From Ignavibacteriota bacterium (lineage in GTDB: Bacteria > Bacteroidota > Ignavibacteria > UBA10030): a stretch of 38,795 nucleotides of DNA. Under the pieces are notes generated by a model, which saw nothing but the letters and a program-made list of their open reading frames with translations, made no database searches and was not told where the DNA came from. Position numbers and translations under genes: made by a program. The stretch covers positions 1-38,795 of the forward strand of contig JAKEEG010000069.1 of the NCBI GenBank assembly GCA_022616555.1. The letters run 5' to 3'. Below, one piece after another: positions 1 to 9,412 of the stretch (position 1 is its first letter; the number at the start of each line of letters is the position of its first letter).

Positions 1-1872
1 GGTAATATCAGTGATTACGTGCCGATGTATCAAACCCCGCAAACAGACCTCATGACACAATACAACATGAAGGATCTCGAAGATGCGGGTTTGTTGAAGA
101 TGGATTTTCTTGGACTGCGAACGTTGACCGTGCTCGATAATGCACTTCTGCTGATCAAAGAGAATCATGGCATCGATATCGACCTTGACCACCTTCCGGA
201 AGACGACCCCAAGACGCTGGAATTATTTTCGAAAGCTCAGACAGTGGCACTCTTTCAGTTTGAAAGCTCCGGCATGCAGGATTATCTCCGCAAGTTGAAG
301 CCGACGTCAATTCATGACCTCGTTGCGATGAACGCGCTGTATCGCCCGGGTCCGATGGATATGATTAACGACTTCATCGCGCGCAAGCACGGAGAGAAAA
401 AGATCGAATACATTCATCCGAAGCTTGAAGAGGTGCTGAAGGAAACGTACGGTATTATTGTTTATCAAGAGCAAGTGATGAAGATCGCGAGCGAGATTGC
501 AGGCTTTAGTCTAGCGAAAGCAGACTTGATGCGCCGCGCGATGGGGAAGAAGGACAAGAACTTGATGGCGGAGCAGAAGAAAGAATTTGTCTCCGGTGCA
601 GTGCAGAAAGGCATCGATAAGAAAATTGCGGCTGACATCTTTGACCTTATCGAAAAATTTGCTTCGTACGGTTTCAACAAGTCGCATAGCGTAGCGTACT
701 CTGTCCTTGCCTATCAAACGGGCTACCTCAAGGCCCATTATCCTGCCGAGTATATGGCTGCGACGCTTACGAGCGAAATTGCAGACACGGATAAAATCGT
801 TCTCCTTATTGATGATTGCCGGAAGCTAGGGATAGAAGTTTTACCGCCCGATGTGAATGAAAGCGGCGTGAGCTTTGCTGCGACTCCGAAAGGGATTCGC
901 TTCGGTTTGAGCGCGATTAAAAACGTTGGTGTGAACGCAGTGGAGCAAATAGTACGCTCACGAAGCGAGAAGGGTAAGTTTACGGATATTTTTGACTTCA
1001 GCGCTCGAGTGGATTTGCGGTTGGTGAACAAGAAAACGATTGAGAGTTTGATCCAAGCAGGGGCGTTTGACTCGCTTCACGTCAATAGAGCCCAATTATT
1101 TAATATTGTTGAGAATGCTATCAAATACGGTCAGAGCGCGCAGGAACAGCTGGAGCGCGGCCAGAATAGTTTGTTTGAAATAGGCGGCTCAAAAGTTCAG
1201 GTGAAGCCGATGCTTCCAACAGTGGAGCCGTGGAATGAATCGGATATTCTTTCGCGCGAAAAGGCTGTGCTGGGGTTCTATGTTTCGGGACATCCGTTGC
1301 TCAAATATGCCGATGAGATCAAAGCGTTTGCAACGGTTAGGTTGGGGCAGGTGGAGGATTTTAAAAATAATACTACGGTGAAAGTCTGCGGTATTGTTAC
1401 TGGTGTAAAGAAAAAGGTCGATAAAAGAGGCAATTTGATGGCGTTTGTCAGCATCGAGGATTTTACCGGAAAAGCAGAGTGCATAGTATTTTCAGACCCC
1501 TACCAGAAGTACGGCAAATTGCTTGAGCCAGATTCTATGGTAATGGTTACGGGAAAAGGTGAGACAAGCGGCGACGCACTGAAAATATTGGTGAACGAAG
1601 TGACCCCGATGGAAACGTTGCGAGAGAAGTTCACACGGAGCATAGTCCTGTACGTGAACCTCGACCAAGTGACTGAGAAAACCGTTGTCGAAATGCGAGA
1701 ACTCATGGAAAAGCATCGTGGCAGGTGTTCCTGCTATTTCAGCGTTACGGGTGGCGGGTTAGAGAAAAATTCGATATATTTTACAAGGAAGTACACGGTA
1801 GAGCCGAACGCGCAATTTATCACCGCTATGAAGCAGTTGCTTGGTCCTTCGGCTGTGCAGTTACAGAGTTAA
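1..1872 (+). CDS. dnaE: DNA polymerase III alpha subunit, C-terminal part (5' end cut by window)
   Basis: This is the replicative polymerase subunit that extends DNA in the Pol III holoenzyme. The reading frame is open from base 1, so the gene begins upstream and about 623 codons are visible. The visible part starts in the catalytic core ([18 protein letters not shown]) and continues through the fingers region ([50 protein letters not shown]). It is followed by a helix-hairpin-helix region ([18 protein letters not shown]) and an OB-fold near the C terminus ([18 protein letters not shown], then [17 protein letters not shown]). There is no PolC-type exonuclease insertion in the visible part. 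It is followed 29 bases later by thioredoxin in the same direction. The family assignment is certain; only the N-terminal PHP and palm parts cannot be judged here. Confidence 0.97.
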   Translation, partial: GNISDYVPMYQTPQTDLMTQYNMKDLEDAGLLKMDFLGLRTLTVLDNALLLIKENHGIDIDLDHLPEDDPKTLELFSKAQTVALFQFESSGMQDYLRKLKPTSIHDLVAMNALYRPGPMDMINDFIARKHGEKKIEYIHPKLEEVLKETYGIIVYQEQVMKIASEIAGFSLAKADLMRRAMGKKDKNLMAEQKKEFVSGAVQKGIDKKIAADIFDLIEKFASYGFNKSHSVAYSVLAYQTGYLKAHYPAEYMAATLTSEIADTDKIVLLIDDCRKLGIEVLPPDVNESGVSFAATPKGIRFGLSAIKNVGVNAVEQIVRSRSEKGKFTDIFDFSARVDLRLVNKKTIESLIQAGAFDSLHVNRAQLFNIVENAIKYGQSAQEQLERGQNSLFEIGGSKVQVKPMLPTVEPWNESDILSREKAVLGFYVSGHPLLKYADEIKAFATVRLGQVEDFKNNTTVKVCGIVTGVKKKVDKRGNLMAFVSIEDFTGKAECIVFSDPYQKYGKLLEPDSMVMVTGKGETSGDALKILVNEVTPMETLREKFTRSIVLYVNLDQVTEKTVVEMRELMEKHRGRCSCYFSVTGGGLEKNSIYFTRKYTVEPNAQFITAMKQLLGPSAVQLQS

Positions 1873-1901
1873 TCTATTTGCCTTATTATCAGGGAGCAAT
1901 G

Positions 1902-2225
1902 ATGAAGCCTTTTGAAGTAACAGACGCGAATTTTGAATCGGAAGTTCTTAAATCTGAACAGCCCGTGCTCGTCGATTTTTGGGCGGAGTGGTGTGGGCCG
2001 TGCCGGATGGTGGCACCAATTGTCGAAGAGCTGGCAAAAGAGTATAACGGAACGCTGAAAGTCGGGAAAATGGACGTGGACTCGAACCCGCAGGTATCCA
2101 TGCAGTACGGAATCCGCAGCATCCCGACATTGTTGGTTTTTAAAGGAGGGCGAGTAGTTGAACAAGTTGTCGGTGCGGTGCCGAAGAGGATTTTGACGGA
2201 GAAAGTATCCAAGCACCTTAACTGA
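1902..2225 (+). CDS. trxA: Thioredoxin
   Basis: A small cytosolic disulfide reductase of 107 residues, the normal size for thioredoxin 1. The redox motif WCGPC is at residues 30-34 within [12 protein letters not shown], and the cis-proline loop SIPTL follows about 40 residues later. Two ATG codons are adjacent (1899 and 1902). I chose 1902 because the purine-rich AGGGAG at 1891-1896 then sits five bases away. The frame is open further upstream inside dnaE, but that part has no thioredoxin character. The gene ends just before a strong intrinsic terminator, so it probably closes the dnaE transcript. Confidence 0.95.
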   Translation: MKPFEVTDANFESEVLKSEQPVLVDFWAEWCGPCRMVAPIVEELAKEYNGTLKVGKMDVDSNPQVSMQYGIRSIPTLLVFKGGRVVEQVVGAVPKRILTEKVSKHLN

Positions 2226-2240
2226 ATACCTCATTCTACA

Positions 2241-2280
2241 ATGCGAGAACAGGGCGGATAGACGCGTTCTCGCATTTTTG
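2241..2280 (+). terminator. Rho-independent terminator after trxA
   Basis: A perfect 10-bp stem (ATGCGAGAAC at 2241-2250 with GTTCTCGCAT at 2266-2275) encloses a 15-base loop and runs into a T-rich tract at 2275-2284. It separates dnaE-trxA from aspS. Confidence 0.85.
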
Positions 2281-2348
2281 TTTTGTACAGAAAACGTACC
2301 TGCAGGTTTTCGAATCCCGCAGGAGTAGTTAACCACAGAAAGACCACC

Positions 2349-4130
2349 TTGATACATTACAAAAAGCGAACTCATACATGCGGCGAACTTCGCGCAAACC
2401 ACATCGGCACGACGGTAACGTTGTGTGGATGGGTAGATGTGCGGCGCGACCTCGGCGGTGTGATTTTTATCGATTTACGCGACCGGTATGGCAAGACGCA
2501 AGTTGTTTTTGCGCCACAACATCATGAGCAAACGTACGAAGCGGCAAAAGCTCTACGTTCCGAGTACGTTATTTCGGTAACGGGGAAAGTGGAACGAAGA
2601 CCCACGGGAACGGAAAATCCGGATATTCCAACCGGCGAAGTTGATGTTGTGATCACAGAGTTGGCAATTCTCAATAAAGCAGAAACGCCGCCGTTTCCGA
2701 TTGAGGATAAAGTCGAAGCGAACGAAGAGACGAGGCTTAAGTACCGGTATCTCGACTTGAGACGCCCGATCCTGCAAAGGAATCTCCTGGTACGGCACCG
2801 TGCCTATCAAATCACGCGGGCGTATTATGATAAACATAACTTCATCGAAGTAGAGACGCCGGTGTTAATGAAAAGTACACCTGAAGGTGCGCGGGATTTT
2901 CTTGTGCCCAGTAGATTTCATTCCGGTAAATTCTACGCATTACCGCAATCTCCTCAGACGTACAAGCAGATCTTGATGGTGGCAGGGTACGACCGCTATT
3001 TTCAGATTGTAAAATGTTTCCGCGATGAAGACCAGCGTGCCGACCGCCAGTTGGAGTTTACACAAATTGATGTTGAGATGTCGTTTGCAGATGAACTGGA
3101 CGTACAAACAACCACAGAAGGGTTAATCGCTGAACTCTGGCAGCAAATATTACATGTGAGGGTCGAACCGCCGTTTTCGCGCATGACATATAAAGACGCG
3201 ATGGAAAAGTATGGCTCCGATAAACCGGATACGCGCTTTGGGTTGGAATTTTCTGATTGTTCAACAGCTGTGGCGAATAGTGGTTTTCGCGTATTCAGTG
3301 AGACAGTAAAGAAAGGTGGAGTCGTAGCGGGATTTAGTGTGCCCGGACTCGCTTCGTACACTCGGAATCAGTTGGATGGCTTAACAGACTATGTGAAATC
3401 GCTCGGTGCGGGCGGCTTAGTGTATATGAAAGTACAAGCTGATAGAATCGAATGCTCGGTCGAAAAATTTGTTGCTCCCGAAGAAGTCAAGGCGATGGCA
3501 AATGCCCTGAAAGCTAAACCGGGTGACTTGTGCCTGCTTGTCTCAGGACCTTGGCAGAAGGCATATACCATTCTTGGTGCGTTGCGTTTGGAGATGGCTG
3601 AACGGCAGAAGCTCATTCCGGAAGGCAAATGGAATTTTCTCTGGGTAACTGATTTCCCATTGCTAGAATACAGTGAAGAAGAGAAGCGATTTGTCGCTGT
3701 CCATCATCCGTTTACGTCGCCAAAATTAGAAGATGTTGCGTTGTTGGATTCCGACCCGGGTAAAGCACGTGCTCGCGCGTACGATTTAGTGCTCAATGGC
3801 AATGAAGTCGCAGGTGGAAGTATCAGAATTTATGACTCCACCCTGCAAAGCAAGATGTTCAGCCTGTTGGGAATCGGACCGGACGAAGCGAAATCGAAAT
3901 TTGGATTTATGCTGGATGCGTTCAAGTACGGCGCGCCGCCGCACGGCGGTATTGCGTACGGCTTCGACCGGATGATAATGCTCATGACGGGACAATCATC
4001 GATCCGCGATGTGATTGCATTTCCCAAAACGAGCAGCGGCATCTCGCTCATGGACGATTCGCCATCGAACGTTGACCAACGACAGTTAGATGAGCTACAT
4101 ATTAGGCTAAAGGGACCGAGCACGAAGTAA
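2349..4130 (+). CDS. aspS: Aspartyl-tRNA synthetase, bacterial type
   Basis: Class II aminoacyl-tRNA synthetase that charges tRNA-Asp. It has an N-terminal OB anticodon-binding domain (THTCGELRANHIGTTVTLCG), class II motif 2 (FRDEDQRADRQLEFTQID), a bacterial GAD insertion in the middle, and motif 3 near the C terminus (GIAYGFDRMIMLMTG). The frame is open upstream to 2283, but that lies in the terminator. The TTG at 2349 gives 593 residues, the usual bacterial length, and an N terminus (IHYKKRTHTCGEL) that matches the family. The anticodon-domain sequence RRDLGG has leucine where non-discriminating enzymes usually have histidine, which suggests a discriminating enzyme; this is an inference from one residue. 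The gene ends three bases before the AtuA-like gene, so the two are probably co-transcribed. Confidence 0.96.
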   Translation: MIHYKKRTHTCGELRANHIGTTVTLCGWVDVRRDLGGVIFIDLRDRYGKTQVVFAPQHHEQTYEAAKALRSEYVISVTGKVERRPTGTENPDIPTGEVDVVITELAILNKAETPPFPIEDKVEANEETRLKYRYLDLRRPILQRNLLVRHRAYQITRAYYDKHNFIEVETPVLMKSTPEGARDFLVPSRFHSGKFYALPQSPQTYKQILMVAGYDRYFQIVKCFRDEDQRADRQLEFTQIDVEMSFADELDVQTTTEGLIAELWQQILHVRVEPPFSRMTYKDAMEKYGSDKPDTRFGLEFSDCSTAVANSGFRVFSETVKKGGVVAGFSVPGLASYTRNQLDGLTDYVKSLGAGGLVYMKVQADRIECSVEKFVAPEEVKAMANALKAKPGDLCLLVSGPWQKAYTILGALRLEMAERQKLIPEGKWNFLWVTDFPLLEYSEEEKRFVAVHHPFTSPKLEDVALLDSDPGKARARAYDLVLNGNEVAGGSIRIYDSTLQSKMFSLLGIGPDEAKSKFGFMLDAFKYGAPPHGGIAYGFDRMIMLMTGQSSIRDVIAFPKTSSGISLMDDSPSNVDQRQLDELHIRLKGPSTK

Positions 4131-4133
4131 GCG

Positions 4134-5495
4134 ATGAAGGATAAAATCCGCATAGCATCGGGACAAGGCTTCTGGGGCGATTTGTTGACAGCTCCCGTCG
4201 ATCAAGTTACCAAAGGCCCTGTCGATTATATGATGATGGACTACCTTGCGGAAGTGACGATGTCCATCATGCAAAAGCAGAAACTCAAAGACCCCAAGCT
4301 TGGTTACGCGAAAGACCTTGTGGAGTTATTTGAAAAGATTCTTCCCATTTGTGTTGAGAAAAACATTAAGGTTATTACAAACGGGGGAGGGGTAAATCCT
4401 CTTGCATGTAGCGAAGCGATTTTGGAAGTCGCACGCCGGTTAGGAATTAGTAAGCTGAAGATCGGCATCGTGCTTGGCGATGACATTCTGGATAACATCG
4501 ATGAGCTGATGAAGCAGGGAATTGAGCTGAAGAATATGGAGAGTGGAGAGAGCCTTAAATCAATTCGAGCAAAACTGCAAAGCGCCAATGTGTATTTTGG
4601 CGCTTTTCCAGTTGTGGAGGCGTTAACGAAAGGTGCGCAGATAGTCATAACCGGTAGGACAACAGACACTGGACTTACGCTCGCGCCGATGATTTATGAA
4701 TTCGGCTGGAAAGAAAGTGATTGGGATAAACTCGCTGCCGGAACTGTTGCGGGGCATATTCTGGAATGTGGCGGGCAAGCTTCGGGTGGAAATTTTTCTG
4801 CAGATTGGCGGAGTGTTCCTGATATCGCACATATTGGCTTTCCGATAGCTGAGGCGTACCCTGATGGCGAGATTGTTATCACAAAGCACGATAATACTGG
4901 CGGCTTGGTGAGCCAACAGACAGTGAAAGAACAATTGTTGTACGAAATTGGAAATCCAAAGGAATACATTACGCCTGATTGCGTTGCAGATTTCACAACA
5001 ATTCAACTTGAAGACGCGGGCAAGAATCGTGTAAAAGTGTTTGGAGTGAAGGGCAGACCTGCGACGGAGTATTGCAAAGTTTCGATGTCGTACTTGGACG
5101 GGTATACTGCTATTGGAACGCTAACGTATTCATGGCCGGATGCCTTGGAGAAAGCTCAGAAAGCCGATGAGGTACTCAGGACAAGACTAAGTGATTTACA
5201 TTTGGAATTTGAAGAGGTCAGGTCGGAATTTATGGGATACAATTCCTGTCACGGTCCGCTTGTACCCAAAATGAACGAATTGAACGAAGTTGTGCTTCGT
5301 GTAGGAGTTCGCAGTCAAGATTATAAAGCCGTAGAGCGATTTGGCAAGGAGCTTGCCCCGCTTATTTTAACCGGACCGCCTGCCGTGACGGGGTTCGCGG
5401 GCGGAAGACCAAAACCGAGCGAGGTAATTTCTTATTGGCCTGCATTAATACCAAAGAAGGCTGTGAAGCCGGAAGTTGTTATCAAAGAAGTTTAA
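4134..5495 (+). CDS. AtuA/DUF1446 family acyl-CoA-type enzyme, large domain
   Basis: A 453-residue cytosolic protein of the acyclic terpene utilisation AtuA (DUF1446) family. Recognisable pieces are the N-terminal IRIASGQGFWGDLLTAPVDQ, the MMDYLAEVTMS segment, the ITNGGGVNPLACSEAI segment, ITGRTTDTGLTLAPMIYEFG and the central GHILECGGQASGGNF. In many genomes this domain is fused to a small C-terminal ferredoxin-fold domain; here that domain is the next gene, starting on the base after this stop codon. AtuA proteins occur with terpenoid or leucine-type acyl-CoA catabolism, but the exact reaction is not settled, and no other catabolic gene lies nearby. Family membership is firm; substrate is unknown. 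The gene is squeezed between aspS and prfB. Confidence 0.85.
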   Translation: MKDKIRIASGQGFWGDLLTAPVDQVTKGPVDYMMMDYLAEVTMSIMQKQKLKDPKLGYAKDLVELFEKILPICVEKNIKVITNGGGVNPLACSEAILEVARRLGISKLKIGIVLGDDILDNIDELMKQGIELKNMESGESLKSIRAKLQSANVYFGAFPVVEALTKGAQIVITGRTTDTGLTLAPMIYEFGWKESDWDKLAAGTVAGHILECGGQASGGNFSADWRSVPDIAHIGFPIAEAYPDGEIVITKHDNTGGLVSQQTVKEQLLYEIGNPKEYITPDCVADFTTIQLEDAGKNRVKVFGVKGRPATEYCKVSMSYLDGYTAIGTLTYSWPDALEKAQKADEVLRTRLSDLHLEFEEVRSEFMGYNSCHGPLVPKMNELNEVVLRVGVRSQDYKAVERFGKELAPLILTGPPAVTGFAGGRPKPSEVISYWPALIPKKAVKPEVVIKEV

Positions 5496-5828
5496 ATGAA
5501 AATCAGACTCGATAAAATATGCCATGCGCGTTCCGGCGATAAGGGTGATACGGGTAACGTTGGGCTTATCGCTCTTAAGAAAGAATACTATCCGATTATA
5601 GAAAAGCACGTAACTGCTCAACGAGTACAAAAGCATTTTGAGGGTATTGTGCTAGGCAATGTCGAGCGTTTTGAACTGCCAAACTTGTGGGCATTGAATT
5701 TTTTGCTCCATAATGCCCTCGGCGGCGGCGGAACGAAGTCGCTTAAGAACGACGCGCAAGGAAAAACACTCAGCGCCGCTTTGTTGAGAATGGAAATTGA
5801 AGTAGAAGAGAAGGAGGTTAAGCTTTAA
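5496..5828 (+). CDS. AtuA-like small (ferredoxin-fold) domain protein
   Basis: A 110-residue protein matching the domain usually found at the C terminus of AtuA/DUF1446 proteins. It shows the hallmark ARSGDKGDTGNVGLIAL near the N terminus and LPNLWALNFLLHNALGGGGT later. No cysteine cluster is present, so the ferredoxin-like label refers to the fold and not to iron-sulfur chemistry. Its ATG directly follows the TAA of the large-domain gene (TAAATG), which fits translational coupling and a two-subunit version of the fused protein. It ends three bases before the GTG of prfB. The function is inferred only by partnership with the upstream gene. Confidence 0.82.
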   Translation: MKIRLDKICHARSGDKGDTGNVGLIALKKEYYPIIEKHVTAQRVQKHFEGIVLGNVERFELPNLWALNFLLHNALGGGGTKSLKNDAQGKTLSAALLRMEIEVEEKEVKL

Positions 5829-5830
5829 TA

Positions 5831-6935
5831 GTGTTCTCAGAACTCAAAGACAAGCTAATTGAACAGAAACAGCGCCTTGCCGCGCTAAGGGGGTATCTTT
5901 GACCTTGATAAAAAGGAAGCCGAGGTCAAGGAACTTGAAGCAAAATCAGTTTCTCCCGATTTTTGGAATGATAATCTTACTGCACAAAAAGTGCTTCAGA
6001 GATTAAATTCCCAAAAAGAGTGGGTTGAGGCATGGAATAAGCTCAAAAAGTTATCCGACGATACGGAATCGTTGATTGAGCTGGCAGAGCAGGAAAACGA
6101 GCAGGGTGTGCTCGATGAAATTCAGAGAGACATCCAAACTCTTGAAACTGAAGTGGGTAATCTTGAATTCAAGAACATGCTGGGTGGAGAGGACGATGAG
6201 AAGAATGCACTTCTGACAGTCCATTCAGGTGCCGGTGGGACGGAGTCGCAAGACTGGGCGCAGATGCTTCTCCGGATGTATACTCGTTGGTCTGAGCGGC
6301 ACGGGTTTAAAGTGAATCTCGTTGATATGCTTGACGGTGATGGCGCCGGTATAAAAAGCGCTACCGTTGAGGTCATTGGCAAACATGCTTACGGTTTTTT
6401 GAAAGCTGAAAGCGGCGTTCACCGTCTTGTGCGTATTTCCCCGTTCGATGCGAACGCGCGGCGGCATACGTCGTTCGCGTCCGTGTTTGTGTACCCGGAA
6501 GTAGAAGACGATGTCGCAATCGAGATCAATCCGGCGGATTTGAAATTTGATACGTACCGTTCGGGAGGCAAGGGAGGGCAGAATGTGAATAAAGTCGAGA
6601 CGGCTGTTAGGATAACGCATATTCCAACCGGTATCGTGGTAGCTTGCCAGCAGGAGCGTTCGCAATTCCAGAACCGCGAGCGAGCGATGAAGATGCTAAA
6701 GTCACGCCTCTATCAGCAGAGGAAGGAAGAGGAGGAAGCCCGCCTTAGCGCCATTGAGAGCACCAAAAAGAAAATTGAATGGGGCAGCCAGATTCGTTCT
6801 TACGTGTTTCAACCGTATACGATGGTCAAAGATCATCGTACGGGGGTTGAGACAAGTGACGTTCATGCAGTGATGGACGGCGAAATTGACGATTTCATCA
6901 AAGGCTTCCTGTTGGAGTGGGGCACAAAAAAATAA
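5831..6935 (+). CDS. prfB: Peptide chain release factor 2, expressed by programmed +1 frameshift
   Basis: RF2 releases nascent protein at UAA and UGA codons. The gene is in two frames. Frame one runs from GTG at 5831 for 23 codons to an in-frame TGA at 5900-5902. Frame two resumes at GAC 5901 and runs to 6935, giving about 367 residues, the normal RF2 length. The junction AGGGGGTATCTTTGAC has the internal Shine-Dalgarno-like AGGGGG, the CTT slip codon and TGA followed by C, the well-known autoregulatory site at which low RF2 favours the shift. Downstream are the RF2 tripeptide SPF ([14 protein letters not shown]) and the catalytic GGQ ([13 protein letters not shown]). GGAGG at 5813-5817 lies 13 bases before the GTG. 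It is not a pseudogene. Confidence 0.95.
5888..5903 (+). promoter_or_regulatory. prfB programmed +1 frameshift site
   Basis: The bases AGG GGG TAT CTT TGA C combine an internal Shine-Dalgarno-like sequence, the slippery CTT codon and a TGA stop in a poor context. Ribosomes slip one base forward to read GAC, making RF2 synthesis depend inversely on RF2 level. Confidence 0.93.
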
Positions 6936-6965
6936 CAATTGTTCTCAGTTGTTTCTTATCTACAC

Positions 6966-8186
6966 ATGTCTTTTCCTCTCTTTATTGCCTTGAGATACCT
7001 GCGCTCGAGCCGCAATCGTGGTTTTACCTCATTTATTACCGGCATAGCGATCGTTGGCGTCATGCTTGGCGTTGCTGCGTTAATCGTTACGCTCTCAATT
7101 CTTGATGGATTTGAGAAAACGATCACGGAGAGCCTCATCAGTTTTACTTCACACATGCAAGTAGTTGCGTTTCAGGGTCATCTTCTGAAAAACCCTGAGA
7201 ATGCAATGCAGAAAATTAAATCTCGATTCCCGGAAGTTCGCGAAATAGCACCATTTGTCAGCCGTGAAGCTATGATACGCTCTGAAGTGGATAACGAAGG
7301 CGTGCTCATTAAAGGTATCGACCCTACGAATGATCTATCGCCTATTCGGCATCGTCTAGTTGCAGGGGCGTACGATCTCAGTGAACGCATCGATGGCTTG
7401 CAAGGTATTATCATCGGGAAGCGGCTTGCGGAAAAATTGGAAACCAAACAGGGTGATAAACTTCTCGTCTTCGCGTTGCAAGGAACCTCGCTCTCTCTCG
7501 GTCAAACACGTATCATACAATTCGAGGTGAGAGGAATTTACGAAACGGGCATGGCAGAGTTTGACGAGAGTTATGTGTATGTCAATATCAAAAGTGCGCA
7601 GCGGTTGTTTCAGGCAGGGCAATCGGTGAGTGGCTTTGATGTGCTTGTCACGGACCTAAGCAAGTTAGAGGAGCTGACAAGAGCTATTCCTGAGTACATG
7701 GAGTATCCGTACTTTGCTCGTTCGATGCAACAAATGCACCGCAATTTATTTACATGGGTGGAATTGCAGAAAAAACCGGTACCGATCATTCTCGGCTTAA
7801 TTGTCATCGTCGCGACCGTAAACATCATTGGGACGCTGTTAATGATGGTGATGGAGAAGACAAAAGAAATTGGGGTTCTCAGGACCCTCGGTGCAAGAAA
7901 AGCCGTCATTAACCGGATTTTTTTGCTTCAAGGTTTACTCATTGGAATTGTCGGTACTGTATTGGGCAATGCGTTCGCCTACTTACTTTGCTGGCTAGAA
8001 CTACAGTATCAATTTTTTTCTTTACCGTCAGATATTTACTATATGACGCACGCTCCAATAGAATTGAGCGTATGGAATTTCTTGCTTGTTAGTTCCATAG
8101 CGCTTGCCATGTGCCTGATTTCATCCTTCCTGCCGTCGCGCATCGCGTCTAAACTTGATCCAATGGTTACGTTACGGTTTGCCTAA
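6966..8186 (+). CDS. lolC: Lipoprotein-releasing ABC transporter permease (LolC/LolE type), first copy
   Basis: An inner-membrane permease of 406 residues that, with LolD, extracts outer-membrane lipoproteins from the inner membrane. It has the N-terminal LFIALRYLR motif and a first membrane helix (residues about 15-45). A large periplasmic MacB-like domain follows, then three C-terminal FtsX-type helices with the signature MEKTKEIGVLRTLGARK. The frame opens earlier at a TTG (6939), but ATG 6966 gives the family's usual N terminus. No clear Shine-Dalgarno precedes it. It overlaps the next permease by one base and both lie upstream of lolD, so the three form one unit. Which copy equals LolC and which LolE cannot be decided from order alone. 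Confidence 0.9.
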   Translation: MSFPLFIALRYLRSSRNRGFTSFITGIAIVGVMLGVAALIVTLSILDGFEKTITESLISFTSHMQVVAFQGHLLKNPENAMQKIKSRFPEVREIAPFVSREAMIRSEVDNEGVLIKGIDPTNDLSPIRHRLVAGAYDLSERIDGLQGIIIGKRLAEKLETKQGDKLLVFALQGTSLSLGQTRIIQFEVRGIYETGMAEFDESYVYVNIKSAQRLFQAGQSVSGFDVLVTDLSKLEELTRAIPEYMEYPYFARSMQQMHRNLFTWVELQKKPVPIILGLIVIVATVNIIGTLLMMVMEKTKEIGVLRTLGARKAVINRIFLLQGLLIGIVGTVLGNAFAYLLCWLELQYQFFSLPSDIYYMTHAPIELSVWNFLLVSSIALAMCLISSFLPSRIASKLDPMVTLRFA

Positions 8187-9412
8187 TGGGATTTGAACGT
8201 ACCATAGCGCTACGATACCTTGCATCGAAAAAACAATTCGGTTTCGTTACGATAATTTCCACAATCTCTATCGTAGGGGTATCCATTGGGGTGGCCGCGT
8301 TGGTTGTTGTGTTATCCGTTTTCAACGGCTTCAACGGACTGGTGACGTCAATTCTTATTAGTTTTGATCCCCATCTCCATGTTGAAAGCTCGGAGCGTTC
8401 AGCGCACATACGATATGACAGCCTGACAAACTATTTGGACTCGGACCCGGAAGTGAATGGTTATTCTGCTTTTATTCAAAACAAAGCAATGCTGCTGGCT
8501 CGAAATGCCACGCGTGTCGTCAATGTCAAAGGAATCGACAGCCAGAATATTGCTTCGGTTTCCGGTTTACGCGAGAGCATTGTGCTGGGCTCTTTGGATT
8601 TTCGCGGTGTAAAACAAAATGGCATGGTGTTGGGAATGGCATTATCTGACCGCCTAGGAGCGGTCGTCGGTGATACTGTTACCGTGTTAAGTCCCGTCGG
8701 CTCCGAGCTTGCCATGCTACAATTAGGGCAGCCGCTTGTTAGGCGCTTTCAAGTAGTGGGTATTTACGAATCAAACAACAAGGAATATGATGGAGATTAC
8801 GCCTATGTGGATTTGATTGCAGCTCAACAACTTTTCCAAATGGGTGAGGATGTACACGGCATTGAAATTCGCTTATCTTCCATAGATGACGCGGAAAATT
8901 ACAAAGAGAAATTAATTGAGCAATTTGGAAATACCTACCGGGTTCTTACATGGTATGACCTGCATAGGGAGTTGTATACTGTAATGAATATTGAACGATG
9001 GATCGCTTATGTCATTTTATCTCTCATCGCAGGGGTTGCATCGTTTAATCTGCTTGGTTCATTAACAATGACCGTCATTGAGAAAACCCGGGACATAGGG
9101 ATTCTTCTCTCAATGGGTGCAGAGAAAAAAAGCATACAGCGAATCTTTACATTTCAGGGGGTCTTTGTTGGTCTGTTAGGGTCAAGTATAGGCGTAACAT
9201 TAGGGTTGGTACTAGTGTACCTGCAACACGAGTACCATCTTTTCCCGCTCGATCCGACGGTTTATATTATTCCTGCGATACCGACCGAGATTCATATTCT
9301 GGACGTCGTTTTAGTCACCATGACAGCGGTTGCGCTTTGTTCTTTTGCGGCCATTTACCCCGCTCGCAGAGCGGCGGAATTAATACCAGTGGAGGCGATC
9401 CGATGGGAGTAA
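8186..9412 (+). CDS. lolE: Lipoprotein-releasing ABC transporter permease (LolC/LolE type), second copy
   Basis: A 408-residue paralogue of the preceding permease with the same architecture: ERTIALRYLASKK at the N terminus, a first helix with SIVGVSIGVAALVVVLS, a periplasmic domain, then three helices including VIEKTRDIGILLSMGAEKK. It starts on the A of the preceding stop (TAATG), indicating translational coupling, and its end overlaps the start of lolD by ten bases. Two non-identical permeases suggest a heterodimeric LolCE complex as in enterobacteria, not the LolF homodimer. This implies an organism with an outer membrane carrying lipoproteins. Confidence 0.9.
   Translation: MGFERTIALRYLASKKQFGFVTIISTISIVGVSIGVAALVVVLSVFNGFNGLVTSILISFDPHLHVESSERSAHIRYDSLTNYLDSDPEVNGYSAFIQNKAMLLARNATRVVNVKGIDSQNIASVSGLRESIVLGSLDFRGVKQNGMVLGMALSDRLGAVVGDTVTVLSPVGSELAMLQLGQPLVRRFQVVGIYESNNKEYDGDYAYVDLIAAQQLFQMGEDVHGIEIRLSSIDDAENYKEKLIEQFGNTYRVLTWYDLHRELYTVMNIERWIAYVILSLIAGVASFNLLGSLTMTVIEKTRDIGILLSMGAEKKSIQRIFTFQGVFVGLLGSSIGVTLGLVLVYLQHEYHLFPLDPTVYIIPAIPTEIHILDVVLVTMTAVALCSFAAIYPARRAAELIPVEAIRWE

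Noticed and set aside
1725-1898. Extended N terminus of thioredoxin inside dnaE.
   Set aside because: The extra 58 residues have no thioredoxin or signal-peptide features, and a good ribosome binding site lies before the ATG at 1902.
5828-5990. prfB looking like a 5'-truncated or frameshifted pseudogene.
   Set aside because: The in-frame TGA is the conserved programmed frameshift site and the downstream frame is intact with SPF and GGQ motifs.
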